Shown one piece after another: positions 13,452-21,119 of a stretch of DNA of 26,105 nucleotides. The stretch lies in the IMG/VR virus record IMGVR_UViG_3300042564_000718, positions 1-26,105 of that record. One strand, written 5' to 3'. Each line of letters begins with the position of its first letter. The first letter of the stretch is position 1. The position numbers and the translations under genes are program-made. The notes under the pieces are model-generated. The model had not been told where the DNA came from and searched no databases. It saw only the letters and a program-made list of their open reading frames with translations. Origin of the DNA: a virus.

Positions 13452-13640
13452 CCTTACAAATATACTGCATTATTTTTAATACGCAATACTTTTGCACACT
13501 TTTTTAACAAAAAAAATTAAAGTCTATTTTTAAAGTCAATGATAGTGCGGGTTTCAGGGCAAAATAAAAATTCATGGAATAGTGATTTTGTAAAGGTATA
13601 GCCTTACAATAAATACATTTTGTCAAGAATAACCTTACAA
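13452..13640 (-). repeat. Three direct repeats TTGTAAGG in the early control region
   Basis: On the plus strand CCTTACAA occurs at 13452-13459, 13602-13609 and 13633-13640, and an imperfect inverted copy (TTGTAAAGG) lies at 13588-13596. The first copy overlaps the promoter at 13457. They occur in a 290-base non-coding stretch and could be regulator sites. Confidence 0.45.
13457..13486 (-). promoter_or_regulatory. Bacteroidota-type promoter P1 (early operon)
   Basis: On the minus strand the -7 box TATATTTG (13464-13457) is a perfect TAnnTTTG. TTG at 13486-13484 gives a 19-base spacer, inside the accepted range. The spacer contains GTATTAAAAATAA, shared with the promoter at 7586. It heads the replication operon. 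Confidence 0.9.
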
Positions 13641-13670
13641 AAAAACAGGGCTAACCCGAAAGAAAGCCCC
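13639..13670 (-). terminator. Rho-independent terminator ending the late operon
   Basis: On the minus strand GGGGCT (13670-13665) pairs with AGCCCT (13652-13647), six pairs including one G-U, with a 12-base loop and a run of T. It follows the exonuclease gene and separates the late operon from the early promoter. Confidence 0.65.
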
Positions 13671-13709
13671 ATTTAAACCTAACATGAAAAAGAAGTAGGT
13701 ACGAAGATA

Positions 13710-14483
13710 CTAAATATTGTTTATCATTTTATATTGAAGCCAATCGATATACACTTTATTGTTTACTGAGTAAGCTGAACGGCATCCGTCTTTACATTGT
13801 AGCGAGTGCATGATTGTTCCTGCTGAAGTTGTATAGGTTTTACTTAAACGTATGTTAGGCGTTCCACAGTTAGGGCATTCCCAACGTTCACCACCTCGCA
13901 ACGTAGAATAATTGACTTTGTGTTTAGAATAAGGGCGTAATTTATCAAATACTTTTTCAAGAATCACTACGTCATTTTTGCAATACTCAACCATGTGATT
14001 TAAAGCATCAGGGTCTTTGTCGAAAATAATCTTTTTCCAAGTATCAAAACCCCCCGTATCTACTTTGCCACCAACCCCCAAATATTTACCTATGTAATCA
14101 AGTCTATTTGAGTTAAAGTAAAAGCCACTTTTAGCGTATTTAAGCGTGTCTATAGTTCTGTATGTAGGGAACATTTCAATGTCATGAAATATACAGCGTG
14201 TACGAAGCCATTTAATATCAAACCTGTCGCCGTTGTGTCCGATTATTTCGTCTGCTTTGTTGAGTTCTTGAATGAACTTTTTTAGTAGGGTCTTATCGTC
14301 TTGTTTTTTGTCCCACGTCAAAGCGTGAACTTTATCTTCGCCTTCCCACTTCCAACATACGCAAATAATAGCACGTTCTTTTACTATATTATCATGGCTT
14401 ATATTAAGGTTGTAACCGATTCGCCAGCTTGTGACTATATTCGGGCTTGTTTCAATGTCGAAAAATAGTCTTTTGCGTGTCAT
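13710..14483 (-). CDS. DEDD-type 3'-5' exonuclease with zinc ribbon
   Basis: This 257-residue protein has the RNase H-fold exonuclease motifs of the PolB/DnaQ type: FFDIETSPN (Exo I, Asp9 and Glu11), IIGHNGDRFDIKWL (Exo II, about 83-96) and YCKNDVVILEKVF (Exo III, Tyr and Asp, about 168-180). A C-terminal zinc ribbon with CPNCG and CKDGC (about 204-234) follows. No polymerase domain is attached, so it is a free exonuclease. It overlaps the lysozyme stop in an ATGA junction and is the last gene of the late operon. It may proofread, degrade host DNA or process packaged DNA. The location after the lysis genes is unusual. Confidence 0.85.
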   Translation of the reverse strand: MTRKRLFFDIETSPNIVTSWRIGYNLNISHDNIVKERAIICVCWKWEGEDKVHALTWDKKQDDKTLLKKFIQELNKADEIIGHNGDRFDIKWLRTRCIFHDIEMFPTYRTIDTLKYAKSGFYFNSNRLDYIGKYLGVGGKVDTGGFDTWKKIIFDKDPDALNHMVEYCKNDVVILEKVFDKLRPYSKHKVNYSTLRGGERWECPNCGTPNIRLSKTYTTSAGTIMHSLQCKDGCRSAYSVNNKVYIDWLQYKMINNI

Positions 14484-15043
14484 GGTCTGAATGTTTTGTT
14501 ATAGTCGGCTAACCTATTTAACCAACCTTTACGAAATTTAGCGTTTTTCATTCCGGGCTTTGAGATTGCAATAAAGAAAGCCTCACGGAGCCGGATTAAT
14601 TCATCAAATAAAATAGTATTGTCTAATTCATTTGACGCCTTAATTGTCATTGGTCCGATTTTACCGTCAATAGCTACGTGTTTACCTAAATTATTTAACG
14701 CTTGTTGTAATGTAATGATTGCCCTATGCTGACCTGACCCCCAAGCCATTCCCGCAACGATAACACCAACGGAAAAACACTTAAACTCGTCGGCTCTACA
14801 TTGGTCCCAATACCCTTTCTTAAAGATTTTAAACCAATCCTCTGAATTCATATTTAAAAATCGTTGGTCATTTGTAGTGCCAAAAGTACCCGACCAAGTT
14901 GAGTAACAAATACCCATATTAGTATGGTACATTTTACCCTTGAATAAAGTAGGGCAATACATTGCAGAACAGGAATCAGACGGGTCACCTGAAAGACCGC
15001 CTTCCCATTTCTTAATAAATTTTACATAAGTTTCAATATTCAT
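14480..15043 (-). CDS. GH108-type endolysin with peptidoglycan-binding domain
   Basis: This is a 187-residue N-acetylmuramidase of the glycoside hydrolase 108 type. The catalytic Glu is in WEGGLSGDPSD at residue 14, and the rest of the first half (NMGICYSTW, WFKIFKKGYWDQCRADEF) matches GH108. The second half (QQALNNLGKHVAIDGKIGPMTIKA) is a peptidoglycan-binding type 3 domain. There is no signal peptide, so release should rely on the holin. It sits with the holin and spanin in a lysis cassette and hydrolyses the cell wall at the end of infection. Additional cysteines (CSAMYC) are typical of the Bacteroidota phage subgroup, in my recollection. Confidence 0.92.
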   Translation of the reverse strand: MNIETYVKFIKKWEGGLSGDPSDSCSAMYCPTLFKGKMYHTNMGICYSTWSGTFGTTNDQRFLNMNSEDWFKIFKKGYWDQCRADEFKCFSVGVIVAGMAWGSGQHRAIITLQQALNNLGKHVAIDGKIGPMTIKASNELDNTILFDELIRLREAFFIAISKPGMKNAKFRKGWLNRLADYNKTFRP

Positions 15044-15055
15044 AAGGTTTTTTTG

Positions 15056-15514
15056 CTAAAGTAAGACTTTTCTAAGCAGAATAAACATTAAAATAAGAAA
15101 GAGAATAAAGGATGAAATGAGTAAATAGTTCTTTACTTGGTTTAGTGGTGACTTTCTTTGTACTATGCGTTCACGTTTAACGTCATTTTTAGCCGTTTTA
15201 AGCGCATATCTTAGGCTGTCTTTATACGTTTGTCTAATCGACTGTAAACTATCGTTAAAACGCTTGTAATCGAATCTAATTTCGTAACGTGTTTTTGGTA
15301 TGTAGGAAGTCTTGTACTTTATAATAGTATCTTTTGACGTTATTATTTTTTCCCAATAGGTCGTGTCGTGTTTAACTACTAAGAAACTATCCACTTTAAC
15401 TACTCGAATAGTGTCCGTAATAGTGTCGCAACGGTAACCCTTTTTAAACGCTTTGTTGAGGTGGTAATTGACCGAGCAGCTACACACCAATAATAGGAGA
15501 AATAAATACTTCAT
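15056..15514 (-). CDS. Unimolecular spanin (u-spanin)-like lipoprotein
   Basis: This is a 152-residue protein. The N terminus MKYLFLLLLVCSCS is a lipoprotein signal, with Cys13 the likely lipidated residue after V-C-S. The middle is charged with long beta and helical segments (TYWEKIITSKDTIIKY, SLQSIRQTYKDSLRYALK). The C terminus is a membrane helix, LLISSFILFLILMFILL, followed by RKVLL. An outer-membrane lipid anchor plus an inner-membrane C-terminal helix in one protein is the layout of u-spanins such as T1 gp11, which fuse both membranes in the last step of lysis. It lies between the holin and lysozyme, as expected. Confidence 0.8.
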   Translation of the reverse strand: MKYLFLLLLVCSCSVNYHLNKAFKKGYRCDTITDTIRVVKVDSFLVVKHDTTYWEKIITSKDTIIKYKTSYIPKTRYEIRFDYKRFNDSLQSIRQTYKDSLRYALKTAKNDVKRERIVQRKSPLNQVKNYLLISSFILFLILMFILLRKVLL

Positions 15515-15927
15515 TAAAATGAATCTTTGATTGCTTTAACCTTTTTTATAAAAGACTTGAAACGGGCAATAAAACCTTTATCATCACCGTATTTTAAACG
15601 TATTTTTTCGTCAATGCTTACAACCTCGATTGATGCAAGGAATAAACCGACTAATTTAGTTAAAGTATAATCCACCGAAAAGACGGTTTTAACCATCTCG
15701 TTAACCATTGCGTAATCGATAAGGAAAAAAAGAATCACCGCACTTTGATAAGTAATCATTTTACCTACTAAGCCCTGTCGAAGTCGGCGACTTGAAAACT
15801 TTTCAGGACTCAAACGGACAGCAACAAAAGTGTCTACAAATATTGCCAACCCTATTACTAATAAGATGACCTGAATAGGTGCAAAAAACGAATAGACGGC
15901 GACTAATCCAGTGATTAAATATTTCAC
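15514..15927 (-). CDS. Holin-like membrane protein
   Basis: This 137-residue membrane protein has three hydrophobic segments: residues 2-33 (YLITGLVAVYSFFAPIQV then LLVIGLAIFVDTFVAV), about 60-80 (AVILFFLIDYAMV) and about 90-105 (LVGLFLASIEVV). The charged C terminus contains KRFKSFIKKVKAIK-type residues. The layout, with a conserved acidic residue in SIEVVSIDEKI, resembles phage holin family 4-like proteins common in Bacteroidota phages. It forms the membrane lesion that lets lysozyme reach the wall. Its stop overlaps the spanin start by one base, a TAATG junction, placing it first in the lysis cassette. Confidence 0.8.
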   Translation of the reverse strand: MKYLITGLVAVYSFFAPIQVILLVIGLAIFVDTFVAVRLSPEKFSSRRLRQGLVGKMITYQSAVILFFLIDYAMVNEMVKTVFSVDYTLTKLVGLFLASIEVVSIDEKIRLKYGDDKGFIARFKSFIKKVKAIKDSF

Positions 15928-16235
15928 ATCTGAATAGTTACGTCGTACCCCATTTGTTCAAAAGCAGCTTGTGCGTATGTGTGCGCAGTATCTAAACCTT
16001 GAATTTCACCTGTCTGAAGTTCTACGGTTAAATTCCCTTGTGGAACGTCCGTAAATATTTGACCGCTACCCGATTCAAATGCTGACTTACTTGCATAAGT
16101 TCCGACTGCAATTTCTAAAGTAGTTCCGTTTGCTCTTGCTGCAAATTCCAATCTTCCGTATACTAATGGCAAAGCGATGTCCGTACCTGTAATGGTGATT
16201 GATTTTTCTTTTGTTGAATTAATTAAAAGTCCCAT
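15924..16235 (-). CDS. Hypothetical virion protein, 103 aa
   Basis: This 103-residue protein is beta-rich (SITITGTDIALPLVYGRLEF, TTLEIAVGTYASKS, LTVELQTGEIQG) and soluble. It sits between the tail fibre and holin and overlaps the holin by four bases. Such a small beta protein following a fibre could be a fibre accessory, chaperone or small tail-tip protein. No direct homologue is recognised. Confidence 0.5.
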   Translation of the reverse strand: MGLLINSTKEKSITITGTDIALPLVYGRLEFAARANGTTLEIAVGTYASKSAFESGSGQIFTDVPQGNLTVELQTGEIQGLDTAHTYAQAAFEQMGYDVTIQM

Positions 16236-16253
16236 GATTTTTTATTTGTAAAT

Positions 16254-17987
16254 TTATGCTAAAATCCCCGTATTTCGTAATGCTTTGACTACTTTCTGCA
16301 AAGTGTATCCATCAAAAGTATCTGTACTTGTGATTGCTGTACCTCCTCCACTTACTAATGTAGCTGCCGTTACTGCTGTCGTAGGTTGAACTATTGGTGT
16401 GGCATTCCAAAATCCTATTTTTTCATTTGTTGCACTTCCTATTCTACCACCAGACACAGTATCAAAAACAATATTTCGACCTGCAGCCAAAGTAATTGCA
16501 TTACTATATTGTCCATTTAATTGTAAACCAGCTACACCTGAAGAGCTAAATAATTCCATCTGACAACCGTTGGCTGCTGTTCTAATATTTAAAAAAGCAT
16601 TGCCTGTTGTGCCGTAGAATCTTGCGACAGCGTCGGCACTATTTCCAGCATATACATGTAATGCGCCTCCCGTTGTGGTCATTCCAGATGTACCACAATT
16701 CATTCTTGTTTTTGCATGAACAATTGCATCACCTTGCACAGTTAATATATCAGCACTATCCGCTGAATTCCTAACTCGAAATGCTATATCCGTACTCAAA
16801 GCACCTGGGGCTTTTATATCAAGCCTTGCTGTATTTGAAGCAACGGCACCAATATTTAAACGAATGTTAGTATTGTCCCAAAACATATTAGCAGACTGCT
16901 GAACTACATCTCCTGTGCCTTGAAAAAATACACGCCCAATAGTCCCCGAAGTTACGGCTGTTGTGCCTACGGTTATTCCACCGCCCCCACTTATTGTTAT
17001 ATCACCACTACCAAGAACAGAAGTTCCGTTAATTGTTTTAATGCTTGTGCCACTTACTAGAGTAGGTTGAACCCCAGCTGTAGATAAACTTTCGTTTTTC
17101 CATAGCGATGTAGCCGAGTCGTATTGTAAAAGGTTATTGTCTGCTAAAGTACCTTGATTGATGTAAACATTATGAAGTTCATCAAGCTCCCACCCGTTCA
17201 TAATTTTAACGTAAATAGCCCCGTTATTAGCGTGTGCATATTCAACGTAACCCATAACAACTATGTGACCCGTTGCCCCCGTTGGTTTAATGTTTGTCAA
17301 TTGCCCTGCAACCGTAGGGCTTAGGTAAAGTACGTCACCATCTGCCCACGTTTCACCTTGTAAAGAACCCGTCGTATTAATGTCGAGTAATTGTCCAACC
17401 GTAATTATAAAACCTTCCTGATTAGTAGCTATTGTTTCAGTAACTAAACCGATAGTATCCGCACTATTTAAGTCCGTGTTTCCCTGAGCAAGTCCAACCG
17501 ATAAACGCCCACCTGTTGCACCGCTAACCTTAACCGCTTGGTAATTTGCTTTTGTTAGTGTGGTGTTAGGTGTTACTTTATTAACGATTCGGGCTACTAA
17601 GTCCACACCGTTTTTTAACGTTACGTTACCACCTTTCAAAAGTGTTTCAGAACTTCCGATTGTGTTGTTCCATTGCGTAGAACCTACAACAAAACCCGCT
17701 CCCGAAGGTGACACGTTTAAGTTAATGTGGTCCGCCGTTACGTTGTACGTCCCCATGTTCAAGTCGTTAGTTGCACCCGTGTAAGGTACAAACCCCGTAA
17801 CGCTTGGAATAGTAGGCAAGTTGTCTAAGTCATTGTAATCATTTGAAAAAGCCGTAGCACCTAAGTCTGCGGTGTTAGCTTTTAAATTTAAAGCGTCAAA
17901 TACTGCGTTCTCGCTTGGTGCTTTGTCCGTAACCCCATCCGTAATTGTTTGAGATACTTGTGAAGGTATATTTATATTTACTGCCAT
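16254..17987 (-). CDS. Tail fibre / receptor-binding protein
   Basis: This is a 577-residue protein. The N-terminal half includes TDKAPSENAVFDALNLK and then SVTGFVPYTGATNDLNMGTY, which is a fibre module seen in many phages of Bacteroidota. Glycine-rich linkers (GSGDITISGGGGITVG, about 325-340) separate a repeated beta C-terminal part (TNIRLNIGAVASNT and so on). The sequence ends in a helical DGYTLQKVVKALRNTGIL. It is beta-rich, Asn/Thr/Gly-rich and probably a trimer. The receptor-binding end is usually C-terminal. No S74 chaperone domain was seen. It overlaps the upstream gene by 10 bases. Confidence 0.75.
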   Translation of the reverse strand: MAVNINIPSQVSQTITDGVTDKAPSENAVFDALNLKANTADLGATAFSNDYNDLDNLPTIPSVTGFVPYTGATNDLNMGTYNVTADHINLNVSPSGAGFVVGSTQWNNTIGSSETLLKGGNVTLKNGVDLVARIVNKVTPNTTLTKANYQAVKVSGATGGRLSVGLAQGNTDLNSADTIGLVTETIATNQEGFIITVGQLLDINTTGSLQGETWADGDVLYLSPTVAGQLTNIKPTGATGHIVVMGYVEYAHANNGAIYVKIMNGWELDELHNVYINQGTLADNNLLQYDSATSLWKNESLSTAGVQPTLVSGTSIKTINGTSVLGSGDITISGGGGITVGTTAVTSGTIGRVFFQGTGDVVQQSANMFWDNTNIRLNIGAVASNTARLDIKAPGALSTDIAFRVRNSADSADILTVQGDAIVHAKTRMNCGTSGMTTTGGALHVYAGNSADAVARFYGTTGNAFLNIRTAANGCQMELFSSSGVAGLQLNGQYSNAITLAAGRNIVFDTVSGGRIGSATNEKIGFWNATPIVQPTTAVTAATLVSGGGTAITSTDTFDGYTLQKVVKALRNTGILA

Positions 17988-18613
17988 ACTATATTGATAT
18001 CAAAATTTGCTAAAGTTACCGCTGTTTCAGTTGCTACTAAAATAGAATCTAAATAGACGTTGTAAGTTGTGTCTGGTAATATAAGTAAACCACCACTCGG
18101 AACGGTTGCCGTATAGCTTCCATTTGAGTTTTCGACGCTACCATCTTGACATTCTACGGGCGGTTCGGGTGTTATGGGCTCCATTGGTATTTCACAAGGT
18201 CCGTAAGTTGCCACCTCAAACGTTATTGACATAACCCACCCCGCTACATAGTCACTGTCAAAGTTATTTACAGGGGTCATTGTAGACGTACCCACCACAT
18301 CCAACTGTAAATCCATGTCGTTGGTGTAATAAACGTACATATCTTTTAAGATGAGTTGGCAGTCCGATACTATTGAGTTAAGGTTTGCACGGTCTTTTTG
18401 GATTATATCGACACAATAAACGTTAATGCTAAATTGATTCGTGTTTAAGTCCTCTAAATCACTTACAGGCTCAACAAAAACCACAGGGTACTTTTCATCT
18501 TTAGTAGAAAAGTTCGGCATCTGCTCCCGAAATTCACCCCCGTATTTTTTGATTTGCAAGTGAGCGTTACAAAACTGCTCTATTTTTGAAAGTAATGTTA
18601 TATAGCTTGTCAT
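17978..18613 (-). CDS. Tail-completion-like protein, 211 aa
   Basis: This is a 211-residue protein. The first 145 residues (LLSKIEQFCNAHLQIKKYG, YPVVFVEPV, NQFSINVYCVDIIQKDRANL, WVMSITFEVATYG) fit a compact tail-completion or minor tail fold. The Pro-rich linker PMEPITPEPPVE is followed by a small beta C-terminal domain ending DINIVWQ. The separation into two domains is clear, and the C-terminal part resembles extra surface domains of Bacteroidota phage proteins. It follows the tape measure in the tail operon and overlaps it by four bases. Function is inferred from fold pattern and place. Confidence 0.5.
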   Translation of the reverse strand: MTSYITLLSKIEQFCNAHLQIKKYGGEFREQMPNFSTKDEKYPVVFVEPVSDLEDLNTNQFSINVYCVDIIQKDRANLNSIVSDCQLILKDMYVYYTNDMDLQLDVVGTSTMTPVNNFDSDYVAGWVMSITFEVATYGPCEIPMEPITPEPPVECQDGSVENSNGSYTATVPSGGLLILPDTTYNVYLDSILVATETAVTLANFDINIVWQ

Positions 18614-20604
18614 AATGTAGCGTTTTCCTGCATTTTCTTAACCTTATTTTGAGTAGACGTTACGTCACTTTCAACTACAACCGCTTTAACTGTAAGTTGG
18701 TTTGAATTGTTTTCTACGTCTTTTGGTCCGCTTGTCGTGTTCATATTGTTACCTTGCCCGAAAAGACTAAAAGAAGGTGTCCCTCCTCCTGCATTTGCAG
18801 TACCTCCGCCACTTGGTGCTGTCATTCCACCACCAGCACCGCCTGAACTTTTAGAGCCGTACTGAGTACTCGCAATTTTCGCAATGTTACCCACTACCGA
18901 AGTAAGTGTTAAAGCAAGTGACGCAATAGCACCGGGGTTTGGTACACCTGCAACCGTTAAAGAGTTAGTAGAAAAGAACGTTGTAACGGCTTTAAACCCG
19001 TCCATGATTGCCATGCTTAACTGCAAGGCTTTAGCTACTTGAAATTGACGCTTTGCCCGTTTCTCTTTGCTTTCTTCGTCTTGTTTTCCAAATCGATTAG
19101 ACAACGTAAACGCCGTTTCGGCTAAACTATTAACCGAATTTGTATAGTCTTCGGCTATTTTAATTTTGTCTTGAAGTTCTTTTTGCCTTTGTTCTTCACG
19201 TTTTTTTGCTGCTTCCTCTTCAATAGCTGCTATTTTATCCGCTGTGTCTTGAGCAATTAAAACTTCATCGGCTGCCGTTATTCCTACAAGTGCTAACTTG
19301 GCTTCACTTTCAGCAACTATTTGAGCAATGGCGCGTTCTTGTTCGGTTTGACTCAACGCTTGGCGCATTGCAAATAAAGCGTCTTGGTCTGCTATTATTT
19401 TTTCTTGTTCTTCTTTTCGTTTAGCTGCGAGTTCTTCCTGTTTCTTTATTTCAGCATCAACGTATTTCTGATTGATATCTTTAGCCGTTTGTTCAGCTTC
19501 CTTTACATATAACTCATTTAAAGCTATACGTTCTTTCTCGTTAAATTTTTTATTCTTTAAAAGGTCTTCTTGTAGACGCTCATATTTAAGTCGGTTTGCT
19601 TCAAGTTCTTTTTCAATGCCGTCATTCATTAAGCCAAGTCTAAGGTCTTCAATCAAACGTGTTGCTGCAAGTCGGTCCAATAAAAATTGTTCATGGGCTT
19701 CGGCTGATTTTTTGGCTTCGGCTCTAACCTCACTTTGTAACTTAACCTCTTCAACTTTTATTTCTTGTGCCTTGGCTTTATTCTCTTTGACCGTGTCTTT
19801 GTATAGCTTGGTTTGATTCAAGAAATTATTGTCCATAATCTCCAACAACTTAAGGTTGTTATTGATTTCTTCTTGAAGGTATTTATTACGTTCAATCCTT
19901 AACGCTAAGGTGCTTTTTCCTTCGGCATCTAACAAGGCTATCTTTTGGTCCATAACACCCAAGACCTCCTGACGCTTTTCCTTTTCCTCTTCAAGTGCCT
20001 TTGTAGTTTTAGCCAGTGCCTCATCGGCTGCAAAAGATGTCAAACCCATCAAGTCCAAAAACCATTTAATCATATCAATTAAAGGCTTAAAGGCTTGGGT
20101 TAAAAAGTCTACAAATTTAGTAACGAATCCGAGTCTATCTGCTAACATATACAACCCCGCTACAATAGCACCAATAACAGCAACAAGTAAGAAGATAGGA
20201 TTGATTAATAGTTGCGCCCCTAACTTTAGAAACGCACCACCAACCGAGCCAATAGTTGAGCCAAGCCCTTTAAGTGAACTCGAAATAGTTTTGCCGTCAA
20301 TTTTTCCTAAATTCCCAGCGAACAACTTAGCACTTTCTGCAGCCCCCTCAAAGTCCATGTCCATAAGTTGGGACTTCATTAACCCGAAAGCATTTGAAGT
20401 CTGCTCAAAACGTGACCCCGAAGCGAAGACCGCAGCCCGTTCGTTGGCATCTTTAAGTTGGTCACTTAATGCGCCCGCTTGTTCTGCAAGGGCAGCCATT
20501 TGTTTAGGGTCTGTTGCGTTGGCAAGTTCACCTTTTAGGGCTTTTAACTCAGAACGGATTTGTGCAATACCGTTAAGTTTTATATTTATTTCCTGGTCTG
20601 CCAT
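18610..20604 (-). CDS. Tail tape measure protein
   Basis: This 664-residue protein is the largest in the window. It starts with a helical segment (IAQIRSELKALKGELANATD), then has hydrophobic membrane-like stretches at about 120-160 (LLINPIFLLVAVIGAIVAGLY). A long Lys/Glu/Gln-rich coiled coil spans about 200-490 and a Gly/Ser-rich C terminus (SSGGAGGGMTAPSGGG) follows. This is the standard layout of a tape measure that sets tail length and may insert in the host membrane. At the common rule of about 1.5 angstrom per residue the tail would be roughly 100 nm. Its stop overlaps the next gene by four bases. Confidence 0.85.
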   Translation of the reverse strand: MADQEINIKLNGIAQIRSELKALKGELANATDPKQMAALAEQAGALSDQLKDANERAAVFASGSRFEQTSNAFGLMKSQLMDMDFEGAAESAKLFAGNLGKIDGKTISSSLKGLGSTIGSVGGAFLKLGAQLLINPIFLLVAVIGAIVAGLYMLADRLGFVTKFVDFLTQAFKPLIDMIKWFLDLMGLTSFAADEALAKTTKALEEEKEKRQEVLGVMDQKIALLDAEGKSTLALRIERNKYLQEEINNNLKLLEIMDNNFLNQTKLYKDTVKENKAKAQEIKVEEVKLQSEVRAEAKKSAEAHEQFLLDRLAATRLIEDLRLGLMNDGIEKELEANRLKYERLQEDLLKNKKFNEKERIALNELYVKEAEQTAKDINQKYVDAEIKKQEELAAKRKEEQEKIIADQDALFAMRQALSQTEQERAIAQIVAESEAKLALVGITAADEVLIAQDTADKIAAIEEEAAKKREEQRQKELQDKIKIAEDYTNSVNSLAETAFTLSNRFGKQDEESKEKRAKRQFQVAKALQLSMAIMDGFKAVTTFFSTNSLTVAGVPNPGAIASLALTLTSVVGNIAKIASTQYGSKSSGGAGGGMTAPSGGGTANAGGGTPSFSLFGQGNNMNTTSGPKDVENNSNQLTVKAVVVESDVTSTQNKVKKMQENATL

Positions 20605-21119
20605 TAAATAACCATCATTGTGTTATCGTAGTCCCCTCTATTTCCGCAACCCCCTACAGGTTTAATATCTGAATCCGTGTTTAGGTCACTCGTAAACTCA
20701 GGGAATAAAGCCTTGTTAGTTAGTAGGTAGTTAGTAAGTCGCTTTTCGTAAAAGGCTGCCATCTGCCCGTAGTGGTCCATCACGAATGCTGTTTCACCTT
20801 GACTCACGTTATTTGAGTAGTCACCGAACTGTGTTTGAATACCTTTATTCTTTAATTGGTAAGTAAGTCCGAAGGCTGCTTGCTCGGCTGCCCTCCATGC
20901 TACAACGGGTTGAATTTTCTCAACTAAAGTTTCTTCGTCGTTGTTTAATGTCTGAGCGTTATAAGCACCCAATAAATAAGCATAGAAGTAACTTCCGAGT
21001 ATAGCTTGTACTCGCATATCAGAAGCAGGTTTAACGTACGGGAAAACGTCCGTCACGTCCACATTTGCCGTGATTGGTGTGTTTACTTTTAAGTAATTTT
21101 CAGTTACGAAATAAATCAT
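20604..21119 (-). CDS. Head-tail connector-like protein, 171 aa
   Basis: This is a 171-residue protein, mainly helical, with IYFVTENYLKVNTPITANVD and then QAILGSYFYAYLLGAYNAQ and VVAWRAAEQAAFGLTYQLKNKGI. This layout recalls head-tail connector (gp6-like/DUF6712) proteins in Bacteroidota phages. It follows the portal, with a four-base overlap, and precedes the tape measure with a one-base TAATG overlap. The C terminus GGCGNRGDYDN is Gly/Asp-rich. The call rests on pattern and position. Confidence 0.65.
   Translation of the reverse strand: MIYFVTENYLKVNTPITANVDVTDVFPYVKPASDMRVQAILGSYFYAYLLGAYNAQTLNNDEETLVEKIQPVVAWRAAEQAAFGLTYQLKNKGIQTQFGDYSNNVSQGETAFVMDHYGQMAAFYEKRLTNYLLTNKALFPEFTSDLNTDSDIKPVGGCGNRGDYDNTMMVI

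Noticed and set aside
13420-13497. Extension of the 38-residue membrane protein to 64 residues
   Set aside because: The first ATG lies upstream of the perfect promoter and its start site; the extra N terminus is not translated from that transcript.
20201-20611. Rightward ORF of 136 codons opposite the tape measure gene
   Set aside because: Shadow of the tape measure gene, with composition typical of an antisense frame; no start signals.
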